Source of the DNA: Diphasiastrum complanatum
Lineage: Eukaryota; Streptophyta; Lycopodiopsida; Lycopodiales; Lycopodiaceae
Length of the DNA: 64,000 nt
Assembly (NCBI GenBank): GCA_029204225.1
Contig: CM055092.1
Coordinates: 67,776,810-67,840,809, forward strand
Reading direction: 5' to 3'
The notes beneath the pieces were generated by a model, which saw only the letters and a list, made by a program, of their open reading frames with translations, did not search any database and was not told where the DNA came from. Below are positions 19,931-32,220 of the stretch, one piece after another. How positions within the stretch are numbered: position 1 is the first letter of the stretch; each line of letters starts with the position of its first letter. A program made the position numbers and the translations under genes.

Positions 19931-21161
19931 TGTCGAAAATAGGTGAGTAATGGAATAGCGGAAACTTCCTACTTCTAATGCATGACTACGCCTATCAAAA
20001 ATTGAACAAAGCAGGAGTGATGGAAATCGTGTCCAATCTTTAGCAACTAACTTTGAGATCATTAGATACTAAGTTATTATGTAGCCAAACATAAAGTATT
20101 AAATTCTCAAACAATTTCTATCAGTTACAAAAATCCATACAGAGATGCATGCATTCTGACATATATTGAACGCAATAAGAAATAGTATTGATTCAGAAAA
20201 ACAAAATCAGATGCTAATAGAAACCGCGCACTCTATGCTATCTCTAAGTAACTGAGAATAAGTCTAATAATAAGCAACTCTGGTGATAAGCAGTAGCACA
20301 ATAGAAACTCTAAATAAATCTTAAAAGGTTGCTAGAATGCTCAAGAGAGTTCAAGCTTGAAAGCTTGATAGAGAGATAACTACAATACTTTCTGATTGTG
20401 AACGATTTGCTTGATAAGAGCGTGTAATAACACTCAATTCCTTCACAATTCACAATGTTGATTCGTTACTTGAAAAGATGTATGAACAATGGATTTATAC
20501 TAAGTGTTTTAGGTCTTCAAATACGACTGCCAGTTGGTTTGAATCTGTTGGCAATCATCCAGTTCCTTCTCAGAAACTGTTTGCTGATAAGCGGTGACAA
20601 TTGGCCGTTAACAGTCTGTCTACATAAATGAATGTAAATTGTCACTCTGCAGAAATGAACTAAAACTGCCACGAGTGACAGTGTCGCAAAAAGATGATAG
20701 TGTCGGCTTTTGGAGAAATATGATAGTGTCGCAAAATTTCATGTCCTTAATATTGGGGTAGTCCCACACTTTGCCAAAGTCATTTCCTAAATGTTTGAGG
20801 CACTTTGAAAAATTAGAAAAATGCGACTCTACATTTTTACTCATAATTTTTGACACAGGCGATATTGTTGTAAAAAAGCGAAAAATGCGACACCGTAATT
20901 TTATACATGTAATTCTTGACAGGCAAAAAATACGAAAAGATGATACTGTATTTTTACACGAGATTCCTGACAGGCGACACTGTCAGGTTTCTAGAGAGTG
21001 AAAATGCGACACTGTTGTCAAACTCCATGTATTTTTGCAAACTTTGTAAAAGCACTTGTAATTCTCCAAACTATTGTATAAAGACACGAGAAAATTCGCA
21101 GAACTGGATAAACAATGGATAAGGATTAAAACCGATTAGTCAATTAGTAAGAAGGAGAAGT
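19931..21161 (-). repeat. 5' LTR of copia element C, about 1.23 kb
   Basis: Starts TGTCGAAAATAGG next to a primer site and ends GAAGGAGAA. Compared with the 3' LTR it lacks the last ten bases (TAATCCAACA) and is followed directly by TNP2 intron sequence. It contains repeated near-palindromes of GCGACA.TGTCGC form (about 20670-21030). A related solo LTR of 1225 bp lies at 27397-28621. Confidence 0.78.
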
Positions 21162-22400
21162 TGCGAGCTTATTTGTTATTTTTGAACTTGCAGACTAAGT
21201 GCGGGTGGTCGGATGCAAGCGTCATAGAGTTGTATGGGTAAGCTTGTCAGCTCTTGTGTGTTATGGACAAACTCTCATCTCATATTATTTTTTCATGTGT
21301 TGTGAGAAACTATAACTAATTACATAAATATTTTGTAGTAGATTGTTCAAGAAAATGTTGCCTCAAAGTAACACCATGGCGGCGTTTCGACAAGAAGCCA
21401 AGAAAATGTTATCGGCAATCTGCATGGATTACAAGAGTTTCCTTCCTTTTTTCAATGATTGCCTTTTATATAGAGGTGAGTTTGAGGAGGCAATCTTGTG
21501 TTCACATTGTGAGGAACACCGTTGCAGGCAAGATCTACAAGGAGAGACCATACTCGCCAAGGTGGTAAGACATTTTCCCATCATACCCAGGATACCCCAT
21601 ATGTTTAAGTGTAGTTCCATAGTGGAGCTTATGAAATGGCATTCGAGCAATCATTCATCGGATGATACTATGAGGATCCCTGCCGATTGTCCAGCATGGA
21701 AGCACATGGATGCTACTTGGCATGAGTTTAGGGATGAGCCTCACCATTTGCATTTGGGGTTGGCGATGGATGGTGTAAATCCATTTGGTTTGCACTCCAC
21801 ATCATAATCCACTTGGCCAGTTGTCCTTGTAAATTACAACATCCCCCTTTGGTTAAGTGTCAAGAACGGGCACCTAATGCTTGCCCTTCTTATCTCGCAA
21901 AAACACAAGGCAAAAAATATGGACGTGTATATGGCTCCCTTGATAGATGAGCTAAAGATTCTATGGCAAAAAGTTCATGTGAGCAATATATCAAGATCAC
22001 ATAGACAAAGAGATTTTGTGCTAAAGAGGATATTGATGTGGATGATACACGACTTTCTTAGATATGGAGAATGTTCAGGTGAGATATCCTTGCTATTGGT
22101 TCAATTAATGGCACTAAATCTTATGTTTGTTCAAAACTTTTATTTCAATTCGAACATTAGACTCGCAATTAAGTTGGTTGTTTTGTTCTCAATGTAGAGC
22201 TCAAAACTAGTGGCTGCAATAGATGCCCTGTTTGTAGTGAGTATATGCAAGCACGTCACTCACAACATCTACGAAAGATGGTTTATGAGGGCCACACTCG
22301 ATACCTTCCACCCGATCACCCATGCATGATGGTCTTGTTGGTTTACATCCCAACAACATGAAGATACAATACATATTTTGGCCAATTAATGTAAATGACA
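21162..22400 (+). pseudogene. TNP2 CACTA transposase, N-terminal half
   Basis: Transposase of a CACTA (En/Spm) DNA transposon, which cuts and joins the element ends. A short exon (21194-21237, preceded by an acceptor) ends in GG; a 101-bp GT-AG intron (21238-21338) follows; the frame then resumes. Recognisable TNP2 motifs are MRIPADCPAWKHMDATWHEF, LGLAMDGVNPFGLHSTS, STWPVVLVNYNIPLWL, NMDVYMAPLIDELKILW and the zinc-type block CNRCPVCSEY. A single TAA at 21805-21807 breaks an otherwise continuous frame from 21339 to 22195; a frameshift near 22197 follows. The 5' exons are missing: the copia LTR abuts at 21161, suggesting that retrotransposon insertion truncated the gene. It continues at 22490. 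Confidence 0.88.
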
Positions 22401-22489
22401 TTTATTTATTTTATAATTACTCTCTTTAGATTTCTTCTAACAATAATCTACATTGATATTGTAGACAAGTGATTGGCTTTAAATTTGAA

Positions 22490-24475
22490 GATCCAATCAA
22501 GATCTAGGGTGACTCCCTCCTTGTATGAAGAGGTTATCAATATTTCATGAACTTCCATGTTGGGGGGAACTGTTGATAAACCATCTTTTGGACCCGATCC
22601 ACATATTCAAGAATGTCGAGAGCACGATTTGGGAGCACTTGACCAAGTCAAAAGATAAAAAAAAGGTGCATGAAATGACTTAAAAAAGTGGAAAAGATGG
22701 CCAACGTATGGCCACAGATGGTGGGGAATTCAACTATCCTCCAAAAGACTCCATGGATCTTCTCGAGGAGAGAAGAGACGATTGTAAAGAAGGAAATAGC
22801 CTCATTTCAAGCTCTGATAGGACACATGCGCTGCCTAAAGGCTGCCTTCACAAGGGACAACAAACTAAGTGGACTAAAGCCTCATGACTAGCATAAATTT
22901 TAACAGGTTGGCATGACATGTTTTTTGACGTTGCTTCCACTTCAACATTGTGGATTACATTTTATAGCATGTCTTGAAATTTTACGATGATCTCATTGCG
23001 CATATATGTATCTCAATGACCAGATTGTTTTCGCGCATGCAGATAGTGCTTCCCTTGATTGCAATGTTCTCACACAAACATTGATCCAAATTTTTAATTC
23101 AGGCACTGTCCATAGTCGTTGGATGTTTTTCTTGGAACGATTCATGAAATCATTGAAAGGCTTTGTAAGACAAAGATCAAGGACTGAGGGTAGCATGGCA
23201 AAAGTTTGGCTAGTGCAAGAGTCCATGGTTTATATCACGGAGTTCCTTGCTCATAGCGATCCTTCTATTCCTCGTCTTTGGGATAAGAAGGATGATGAGC
23301 GTGTTGTTGGAGAAGTTTCTCAAGCAAAAGGAGCAATCATGAGAATGAGTGAGTCCTTCAGAGATAAGGTAAACAAGTTTTGCATTCTTAATAGCAAATA
23401 AATGCAAAAGTTGATTTTGCTATACAAAGAGGCCAAGACAAATCGCTCGAGCCACTTTCACCGAGAGGGCATAAAAGACAATCATATTCACCTGACCCCA
23501 CACTTCTACCCAAGGACATGACACTTGATTGGCTACATGATGCCCTTAGAGAAGCTGCAGCAAACAACCAGGAAGTAACATGGAAAGAGCAAAAATTTGC
23601 AAGGGGGTGCAATTTACATGTAAGCTATGATTATCATCATTCACATTTTAATTAAACCATTTGTATGTGCAATTTTGTACATGTTTGTTCTATCCCTAAC
23701 ACATTTAGTTCTATTTCATTCAGTACAAAAAAGACAATGCATTGTGGACGCATGGACGACACTTTTGTACCACGAATGCATTGACAAAAATAGCAACACA
23801 TACGATTGGGGAGTCATGGCAAATTTTATCCAAAAGAGTCGAGCAAGCATGCCGGACACCAACTTACTCTCCGCTCAACTTCCTCGAAATTGGATTTAGG
23901 CAATTCAGCTTTTTCATATTTGATGTCAAATGGTTCAAAGCTATTTCCAATGGTCCCAATGCAACTGTCAGGAAAGCTACGAACATGTCTTCTATGTCTT
24001 CACGATGTCTATGATATTTTGTTGTCAATCAATTGATTTTCAGTATACTTCAAAAAATGTATATTGTGTCATGTATACCCAAGCAACTTCAACATCGCTA
24101 TGGATACTAACTACGATTCAACATTTATGGTAACATCGATCAATTATAGGTGGTCTTTCACCCCAGTCGTTCAGATTCCAGATGGTGGTACGTGATTCAA
24201 GTTGCTCCTCGAAGTAAAAGAATTTTTGAGGTTAGAGATGTGGAGGACATGGCATTGGCAGCTGATGCACCTCATGAACAAGATCGTGATGATGGATTTG
24301 ATGACACATTTTTGGAGGATGATCATGTGCAAGCTTAACAAGCTAATGATGACGTTGAACGTGATGCATCATCATCGGATGGATCGACGACACACGACAC
24401 ACCTTCTCGATCTCACTCATTGTCACCGTCACCATTAGCTTTTGAAGATCAGCTTATTAATGATGAAGTTATATG
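22490..24475 (+). pseudogene. TNP2 CACTA transposase, C-terminal half (DUF4218/DUF4216)
   Basis: Continuation of the transposase. 22530-22660 has RLSIFHELPCWGELLINHL and HIFKNVESTIWEHL; about 22735-22890 has LQKTPWIFSRREE-like sequence and FQALIGHMRCLKAAFT; 23006-23401 is a 131-codon frame of the DUF4218 type (SRWMFFLERFMKSLKGFVRQ, EGSMAKVWLVQESMVYITEF). Then come a DUF4216-like block (about 23900-24000, KWFKAISNGPNATVRK) and the end block WWYVIQVAPRSKRIFEVRDV (24190-24260) with an acidic tail. Frames shift repeatedly, so it is dead. The same blocks recur in the element at 38325-44241. Confidence 0.87.
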
Positions 24476-25190
24476 ACTCATTTGGTTTGGCGGATTTGTC
24501 ACATGATTATGTGGCAAATGATAATGATGAACCACCAAATGAATAAGTGAGACAATACAATGGATTTCAACTCATTGTAATATTAATCATATTGCTCATA
24601 GATATAATTACACTTTATCAATTGACTAGTTCACATCGAAAAAGAAGACGACGCATGTGAATACACAATTTGTGATCATCATTTTTTTGTGAAACATAAA
24701 TTTTTTTATTCACTTGGGCATATGCCAATGTTAATAGAATATGGAACCCAATGTGCTGATAGGTAACAAATTCCAAAAGCCATATCCATTTACATTCTAT
24801 AACATACCATGGTTATACCAAAGGGGCCTTTCTTTCATCAGTCTTGGTATTACCCTCGGTTAGCAGAGTGTTCTGGAATGCCTCTTGGCCACTTTGATTC
24901 TCTCTATAATCCTCTTTATATCCATCTTTATATTCCTCTCTATAACCATCTCTATAAATGTCAAAAAACTAGTTAAAATTTGGTAGGCTTATACCGAGGC
25001 CAAAAATCGAACCCGAGGCTCACGTTTTTCACTCCCCCCACGATTCATTTTAGAAACTATCTTTCAAAAAGATGCTCAAAAAAAGCCTTGGTAATCACCT
25101 GTCCTCTTGTAGTTACTATGAAACATAGAAATGAGGTCTATACTTAGGATGGAGATCATAGATCAAAGTTGTGTGGTAAAACTAGTTGAA
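24476..25190. other. No gene; possible right end of CACTA element 1
   Basis: AT-rich sequence with CCTCGG (24855) and two CCGAGG motifs (25001 and 25016) resembling those at 16968-17036. No terminal inverted repeat could be identified. Confidence 0.4.
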
Positions 25191-25197
25191 GAGGGAG

Positions 25198-25720
25198 TGT
25201 GAAAATTTGTCAACTAGTTTTGTTGGTTTATTGGCATTTTTGGAGGCCAACTTGAAATCTCAACTTAGAGATAGCTTCATATTTGTCAATAAGGGCCTAA
25301 ATAGTGGATTTACTATTTTTTGCAGGTAGATAAGTGGATGAGGTCGGATTTGGACCCATTCGAATTGTCTAATTTTTGTACATTGCATCTAGACTGGAAT
25401 TTCTAGGTTTTTTATGAAGTATCTAGAAGTTTCCAAATTAGGTCAAGTTTGGGGCAAGTGACCAAATGACATTTTAGAAGCTATAAATAGTTGTACCTAC
25501 ATGGAGAAATAATCATCATAGTTTCTTTCTTTGTGGAGAATTCATCTGTTGTGTTTGTATGTCCATCTCATGTGTTTCTCTCATTATATATTGGTTATAA
25601 GGTGTAGAATGTTGATTTCTTGGTAGATCTTGGATCCACACGTGTGTACTTTACTAGTTATGTATGGACAAGGAAAATACTAAGTCATATCTAAGTGTTT
25701 ATGATCAAATATTTGTTCAT
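25198..25720 (+). repeat. 5' LTR of plus-strand copia element D
   Basis: Starts TGTGAAAATTTGTC after the purine tract GAAGAGGGAG, contains GCTATAAATA (a possible TATA box) and is partly matched in reverse at 4440-4720. The right limit is uncertain. Confidence 0.6.
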
Positions 25721-25819
25721 TTATAAGTTCTAGCATGCATAAAGTAGTGATTTTTGTCTTCTAGCTATTTCTAGATTTGCAATCAAATTTGGCCAAGATC
25801 TTGTTGATCCACTAATTTT

Positions 25820-26625
25820 GGATTTGTTATTTTTCACAGTTAACTCTATTCTCAAAAGGTTTCATATGGATGAACGCAATTTTTTTTCTACACCTATGGA
25901 ATCAAATGTAAAGCTAACTATAAGAGGTAATGAAAGGTCCTTCAAGGACATTACTCTCCATAGAAAGATAATAGGACCTCCGGTATATCTAACCATGAAA
26001 ATACTAGATCTAAGCTATTGTGTTGGCAGATGATTCAATTCATGCATGATCCTAACACCTCATTGGAAGATAGGAAAAAGAGTATTGAGATACATCTCAA
26101 GATCTAGAAAGTTTGGCATGATGTATGATGGATCCACATCTAGCCTATATGGATTTTCAGATTTGGACTTTGCAGGTGATCAAGTGGATAGGAAATTTAT
26201 AAGTGCACATGTTATTCTCATAGGGGATGGAGCTATCTCATGGATGTCAAAGAAGCTACCAACTATCTCATTATTTTCAAGTGAGGTTGAGTACAAAGCA
26301 TTAACTTCATGCACCAAGGAAATGCTTTGGATCAAAAATGCTATTGGATCTTCACTTGCTAGATTCTAAGAAGATTCGAATCAATTTTTTTTGTCAACAT
26401 TTTAGCTCAAAGTTTGGCTAACAACCCAGTTTTTTGTGCAAGGAGAAAGCACATTAAGGTTGCACATCACTTTGTGAGAGATCAAGTCTTGGCAAAGGTG
26501 GTGGAACTTCAACATGTTTCTTCGAGGGAGTGTCTGGCTGATATCTTCACCAAATCATTGGGAAAAGACTTTTTCATTAACATATATCACATATTGGTGT
26601 ATATTCTAAATTTGGGCTAAAACTA
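25820..26625 (+). pseudogene. Copia RT C-terminus and RNase H (element D)
   Basis: Three plus-strand pieces of copia pol. 25818-26033 is the end of RT; 26046-26369 is RNase H with RVLRYISRSRKFGMMYDG, GFSDLDFAGDQVDRKFIS, ISWMSKKLPTISLFSSEVEY and ALTSCTKEMLWI; 26414-26620 ends with HIKVAHHFVRDQVLAKVVEL and ECLADIFTKSLGKDFF. The order and motifs match the last third of copia pol. Stops and frameshifts separate the pieces. The gag, protease, integrase and RT core are missing between the 5' LTR and here. A purine tract and LTR start follow at 26636. Confidence 0.87.
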
Positions 26626-26635
26626 GTTGAAGGAG

Positions 26636-27010
<375 letters not shown>

Positions 27011-27017
27011 TGTCCAT

Positions 27018-27312
27018 TGTGAAGGATTTTAGACCATTGATAATCCAATCCATGTCCCTAATCTTTGGTTACAAAAAAAGAAAATCCTACCAATCTCACC
27101 AATGTAGAAAATTCAGCATCTACACACAAAATGAGATGCAAACTCTAATAGAACTTGATCAAACATGAATCAAATGATAATGTACTATTGTTGTCTATAC
27201 AAAACCAGCAAGCTATTGTATTTCAAACATGTGGATCCAAAAATAATAAATATAGATCATTCTACACATAGAATTGCATGCAATCACAAGTATAGTGCAA
27301 CAATGATAGATC
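27018..27312 (-). repeat. Partial LTR, family 1
   Basis: Begins TGTGAAGGATTTTAG as does the LTR at 1434 and follows it closely for about 290 bp (ATCCAATCCATGTCCCTAAT, AAATGAGATGCAAACTCTAA), then diverges at about 27312. Only the half next to the primer-site end remains. No primer site precedes it. Confidence 0.82.
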
Positions 27313-27396
27313 TACTTTCAATGATAATGTAAAATAGAAACAACCATAATTGATATAGATAATAGTTTGCACTTGGGATGTTTCACTATTTCTTAT

Positions 27397-28621
27397 TGTT
27401 GGGAAAAAGAAATGAGGGTGTGTGAGCGTGAGAAACAAAAAATAGCTCGAAAAGAAACGAACACAAAAAGAAACGAACTCGAAACTAGAATGAGAAATGA
27501 CCTCAAATGAAAAGTGTTCATGCGCAGCAGAATGAGCTATATTACTCTTTCCCTAAGCATGACTACGCCTATCAGAAATGAATAGAACGTTAGTGATAGA
27601 AATCACAGTCAATCTGATTACGTAGCCAAACATTAAGCAACAAAACATCAAAAGAATAATTTGTCGCAAACAGCTAGACAGATTATTAGTCACGAATGAT
27701 TCGCGATGAGCTAGACTGAGCTCGACTGATAATCAGTCATTAATTAGTCGCAAAAGGCAAGACAAAATATGAGTCGCCAACAATTAGACTAATTATAATT
27801 CGCTAAGAATAAATTACCAAATTGAGCAATAAGAGAGTCAAACAGAATGTAGAAAAGCATAATAATATTCACACAAATCTGAACGTAGAACGAGACAGAG
27901 TTGTTATCAGATTAAGTATAGCAAAATATACATGTCAATAATGTTGTGGAGCACAAGAAAATAGCGGACGAAATTGCGTGCTCTACAAAGCTAATTTAAT
28001 CTGTAAAAGAAATGAACTTGTTACTAAAATACAAAAGAATCAATGCGCAAGGCATCTACTTTGTCTATCTCTGATAAGCTTCTGATGCTATTATTTTCAC
28101 ACACTTATTGAATACGGAAGTAGTATTCAATATATATACACAATTTTACAGGTGTGCAGATGAAGAAAGTACAAAGTGGATGTGTTGTCTATAGGAGATC
28201 GTGGCTGACTACTGCCGTTGTCAAATCAGTTAGCATAGTTGCATGGGATTAGCGTGAAAAGGCCACGACGTCGGTCTTTTCTGAAATGAACATTGGTGAA
28301 GATGCAAAAAATGTGACACTCTAATGAAATGCCTTAGGATTTGATTACAAGGTGCCTTCACTTTTCCTAGGACACCTTCGGCATTTTGTAAGGCAGTGTT
28401 GTCTTTTTTGCCTATCACAAATCACATGTCAAAACACAATGTCACGTTTTTCACCTTTTTGCCTGTGAAAAATTACTTGTATTTATGTAGACAGTTGAGG
28501 TTTTCGTTTTTCTTATTTTACATGTAAATATACAGAGTGTGCGACAACATGAGTAATAATGCATCATGAATGGAGGTAGATTAAAATAGGATTTAGGATA
28601 GTAGAGGAAATAAATACAACA
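27397..28621. repeat. Solo LTR, 1225 bp
   Basis: Starts TGTTGGGAAAAAG and ends AAATACAACA (TGTTG/CAACA inverted ends). The flanks are CTTAT and CTTAC, a 4/5 match for a 5-bp target duplication. Length and several blocks (GCATGACTACGCCTATCA, GTAGCCAAACAT) match the 1.23-kb LTR of element C (19931-21161). No internal domain follows, so it is probably the product of LTR-LTR recombination. Confidence 0.75.
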
Positions 28622-28639
28622 CTTACATCAATTTTACAT

Positions 28640-29460
28640 GTCAAGAAGTAACTAGTACATGACAAATCAAATAGAATGTAAATAAAATGATTCCATCATG
28701 CTTCCAACTCTGAACTATCTGAAAAAATACAACAAACAAATAACAAATGTGAGTGATCAACATTTGCTTGTATGTCTCCTCCTTCTTTGTCCTTTGTTGC
28801 CATGTATCCACCATGACACTCCATGAACGAGCCTCCATCTCCATCTTGCCACAAGAAGCCATCAAGACCTGGAAATCCATGAGTAAGTGAGTTCATCCAT
28901 GATACTAAAGCAACACCATATGACTCCATAAACCAAGCAAGTTTTACTAGTCCATCTTTTAGAACTCGATATGTATCCACCTCCATCTTGTCTCAAGATA
29001 TCATCATACCTTGATGACTTGACCATGAATGAGTGACATAATGAGCCTACTTTAGCTTCATTTACATCAATAAAACCAGCCAAGAATGCTACTACAACTC
29101 CAACATCAAAATGATGCAAGCCAATGTAGCTAGTTTTACCATATCTTGACAATTTGCACACATTCACATGAAATTGCTCAAACATGAGATAGAACTTAAA
29201 TAAAGTAAACTTGAAAAAAACCTCCTTTCGGCCCCTTTGACCTTACTCGACTCTTCAATAACCTACAAAAACATATCCAAAACATTTTGGCCAATTGACT
29301 CTCCTTTGATACTCTTGACTAGCTCCAAATTGTCATCTTTCATATCATGTTGTTGAAGCCCTTTGAGATCAACCTCTTGATCTTCCACTTGAACATCAAC
29401 TTCATTGAACAAACTTTTTTTCTAGATCCATTAGTTTCATCCACTCTATGAAAATATCCA
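28640..29460 (-). pseudogene. Unknown ORF region at RT position of copia remnant (copy 2)
   Basis: The minus-strand counterpart of the segment at 10568-11107, again directly after copia integrase and again without RT motifs. Shared sequence includes FNEVDVQVEDQEVDLKGLQQ, NLELVKSIKGES, EESSKVKG, then, after a frameshift, HVNVCKLSRYGKTSYIGLHH and FDVGVVVAFLAG, VNEAK and HSFMVKSS. It then extends about 350 bp beyond copy 1 with GLVKLAWFMESYGVALVSWM in one frame. A stop and at least one frameshift are present. No domain is recognised. Confidence 0.6.
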
Positions 29461-29499
29461 TCTACTTGCATAGTATCATCTACACAAGAAGATCCATCA

Positions 29500-30110
29500 A
29501 TATTGTGAGAAAAGCAAAATGAGTCACTTCCACTTGCTTACATTTCTCATCATATGTGAGCCTTGAAGGCATTTTTCTTTCCCTTGATGTTCTCCTTGAC
29601 TTGATGAAGGTCCTTCATCATCACCATCTAAAGTAGGATCCATAACATCATCATCAACATTCTTAGATCCACCCACATCATCATCACTTGAAGACACTTT
29701 TGGAATGTTCCTCTCATCAAAAATGACATCTCCACCAATAATCACCTTATTAGTAGCAGGAATGTAAACCTTGTAGGCTTACTCACCTCACTATATCCAA
29801 CAAATATACCTTTCCTTGAAGATGGATTCTCCTTTGTCCTATCATCAAGAGTTATATTGACATAGCATGTGCATCAAAAGTTTTAAAAAACTTGACACTC
29901 GGCCTCCTCTTGAATAGCATTTCAAAAGGTGTCCTTCCATCCAATATAGCACTCGGCCACCTATTGCATAGAAAGTTAGCACACAACAAAGCTTGATTCC
30001 AAAATGGTTCTGGAAGATTAGCTCCTAACCTCATGGATTTGGCACTTTCACATAAAGTTCTATTCTTCCTCTTAGTCACTCCATTTTATTGTGGTGTCTT
30101 TTGAGTTGTG
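29500..30110 (-). pseudogene. Copia integrase, C-terminal half (element F)
   Basis: The minus strand has KRKNRTLCESAKSMRL, FWNQALLCANFLCNRWPS and TPFEMLFKRRPSVKFFKTF (29852-30079), then the post-core region MIIGGDVIFDERNIPKVSSS (29524-29745). The order and wording are nearly those of the integrase at 11108-11880, so the two are sister copies. A frameshift lies near 29850. It is followed by the unknown ORF region, not RT. Confidence 0.86.
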
Positions 30111-30770
30111 TACTCCCTCTTGATCCCATGCTAATCACAAAAGTCCAAGAACTTTGTTGAGATATACTCACCACCATTGCCACTCCTCAAGCACTTTATC
30201 CTTGTGGAAAATTGGTTCTCTCTTGCATTCTTGAACTTCACAAAGACATCATACACTTCATCTTTGCTCTTTAGTAGATAGATCCACAAAATATACTAAA
30301 ATTGTCAATGGAAATTACATACATCTTAGCTCCACTATTGCTAATTGTAGTAATTTCATGAATATCCTGAATGTACAACTTGAAAAGGCTCTGTAGATCT
30401 AGTATAAGGTAGTCTATGTGACTTTGACAAAGCATAAAACTGATAAACATGATGGATGCTAGTTAAGGAACTTGGAAGACCAATCACAACTTGCTTTCTA
30501 GCCATTACGTCCAATGACTTGTAGTAAAGATGCCCCATCATTTTATGTCAAACCTCTCCAATAGGTATTTGCTCACTTGCCACACGTCCAACTTGGTTAG
30601 CAATGACACAAACATCGAGTTTGAATAACTTCCCTTGCCTTTTACCTTTTGCGATCAAGACATCCTTCCTTTTGATTTTGAAGCACCTCCATCAAACTCA
30701 ACCTTAAGACCATTACATTTGACTCACACTAAGTAGGTTTCGAGTAATATATGGAATAAGAAAACAATAA
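30111..30770 (-). pseudogene. Copia protease end and pre-integrase (element F)
   Basis: The minus strand has pieces of the post-protease region (KGKRQGKLFKLDVCVIANQV), then the pre-integrase zinc finger MMGHLYYKSLDVMARKQVVI, GLPS, then ALSKSHRLPYTRSTEP, matching the copia HHCC/GK motif region. The protease active site is missing because LTR sequence begins at 30771. Confidence 0.78.
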
Positions 30771-31268
30771 GAACCTGATCAAACATCAAACATATTATAT
30801 GATGAAGTTTCTATCCGTACAAAATAGTAAGCTACTATATTTCACACATGTGAATCCGAAAATAGCATACAATAAGCATTCTACACACAAGATTGCAAGA
30901 TATCACAAATATAGTGCACCAATTGATAGATGAACCCAAGAGCATGAAGTGAGATAAAAGAGAGAGAACGTGTCTCTTCCCAAGAGTGTACAATTATATA
31001 TACTAGACCCATGACTCATTAATGAGTTTGGTTTCCCTCCATAATAAAAACCTAGCATTAATGTGGACTAGATTCAATGTCTCCACCATTCAAATTTGAA
31101 TCTACTAAAACTCATGTACTACACTTTCCCACACTTTTGAAAAAAATTTATTCAAATTCTTTTAGACTAATATAACCTTGAAAAGTCAAACTCTAAGTCT
31201 AATATGAAAATTGGCCTCAATTGCCAAATATACAATTATGACCAAAATAACAAAACTAGTTGAAATTT
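30771..31268 (-). repeat. Partial LTR, family 1, embedded between gag and pol
   Basis: The outer end is TGTGAGAAATTTC on the minus strand (31268 downward); it matches 1434-2006 but lacks about 130 bp of the primer-site end. It lies between gag (31270-31812) and the protease remnant, an order no intact element has, so it marks a rearrangement. Confidence 0.78.
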
Positions 31269-31269
31269 C

Positions 31270-31812
31270 TCACAAGATCTCTTGAAGATCCACCAAACTT
31301 GGGAAAGTTTTTTTCAATAGTAAGACTCTGTACAATTTTAGCATGAGCATCCAACAACTATTAAGAATAACTTGAACAAACTCTCCTTCCTTAAAACTCT
31401 TATCAATGCAAGCTAACTCATCACTTAAAGCCTTCACTCTCACAACAAAAGTATTAGGACTCTCTTCTTTCTTTTGAATGTTTTGGAAAATTTGTCTTCT
31501 TAAAGTCAACACTCTAGATGTAGACTTGGATTCATAAAGCTTCTTCAAAGCTTGTCAAGCCTCTCGAGATGAATTGGACTTACCAATCTCCTTGAGTGGC
31601 TCATTGGTAACATTCATCTTGATCATGTGTAGAGTTAAATTCTTAACTCTCTTGTCATACCTCAATTGCTCTTGTTGAACCAAGGGTCTCTCCTCCAACC
31701 CTACAACAATATCCATCAAGTCATGCATTTCAAGAAGTGATTCCATCCTCACCTTCCATGTAGAGTAGTTGGATGAGGCAAGTTTGTCATTGAATCCCCT
31801 AATTGTAGCCAT
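31270..31812 (-). pseudogene. Copia gag, N-terminal half (family 1)
   Basis: The minus strand starts MATIRGFNDKLASSNYSTWK, then RMESLLEMHDLMDIVVGLEE; after a stop and frameshift near 31550 it continues with KKLYESKSTSRVLTLRRQIF and VRVKALSDELACIDKSFKEG to VDLQEIL, where it ends at the LTR. This is the UBN2-type gag region. The zinc knuckle half is absent. It is the sister of the gag at 1-832. Confidence 0.88.
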
Positions 31813-32215
31813 GTTGCAATGACCTGATCTTTCTCTTTCAACCTATTCCAATGCACAAAGAACTCTTTTGAAATACAACAAATGTTTCCAAAAAAAAATC
31901 ACAAAGATATAGAACCTCTCAATTCTCTTCTTGCACTTATATCTAGCAAATCAACACAAAGAATGTAGAAACCTTGATCAACCTATGATCTACCAAAAAT
32001 CTAATGAATCTTGCCACATCCTAAGATTGAAACACACTCATTTGAAGTCCAACAACCTCACAAAATGGAGATCCAATCAAAATTAGGGTTTTGATAAAAT
32101 TACAAAAAATTGAATATCTCAAATTCTACATGCAATGGCCTAAAACTTGATATAGAATCTTGTAGCTTCCAATGAAGCCTTCCTAATGCATAAAAAATCA
32201 GCCAATTCCAATAAG
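31813..32215 (-). other. Copia leader upstream of gag
   Basis: Matches the leader at 836-1210 (CAATGACCTGATC, TTGATCAACCTATGATCTA, AAATTAGGGTTTTG). It ends at 32215-32220, where a different, plus-strand LTR begins, so the PBS and 5' LTR of this element are lost. Confidence 0.68.
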
Positions 32216-32220
32216 CCAAT

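Noticed and set aside
17195-21161. Reading the 1-kb direct repeats as subterminal regions of the adjacent CACTA element
   Set aside because: They are in direct, not inverted, orientation, flank copia coding sequence, and adjoin a PPT and PBS-like sites, so they are LTRs.
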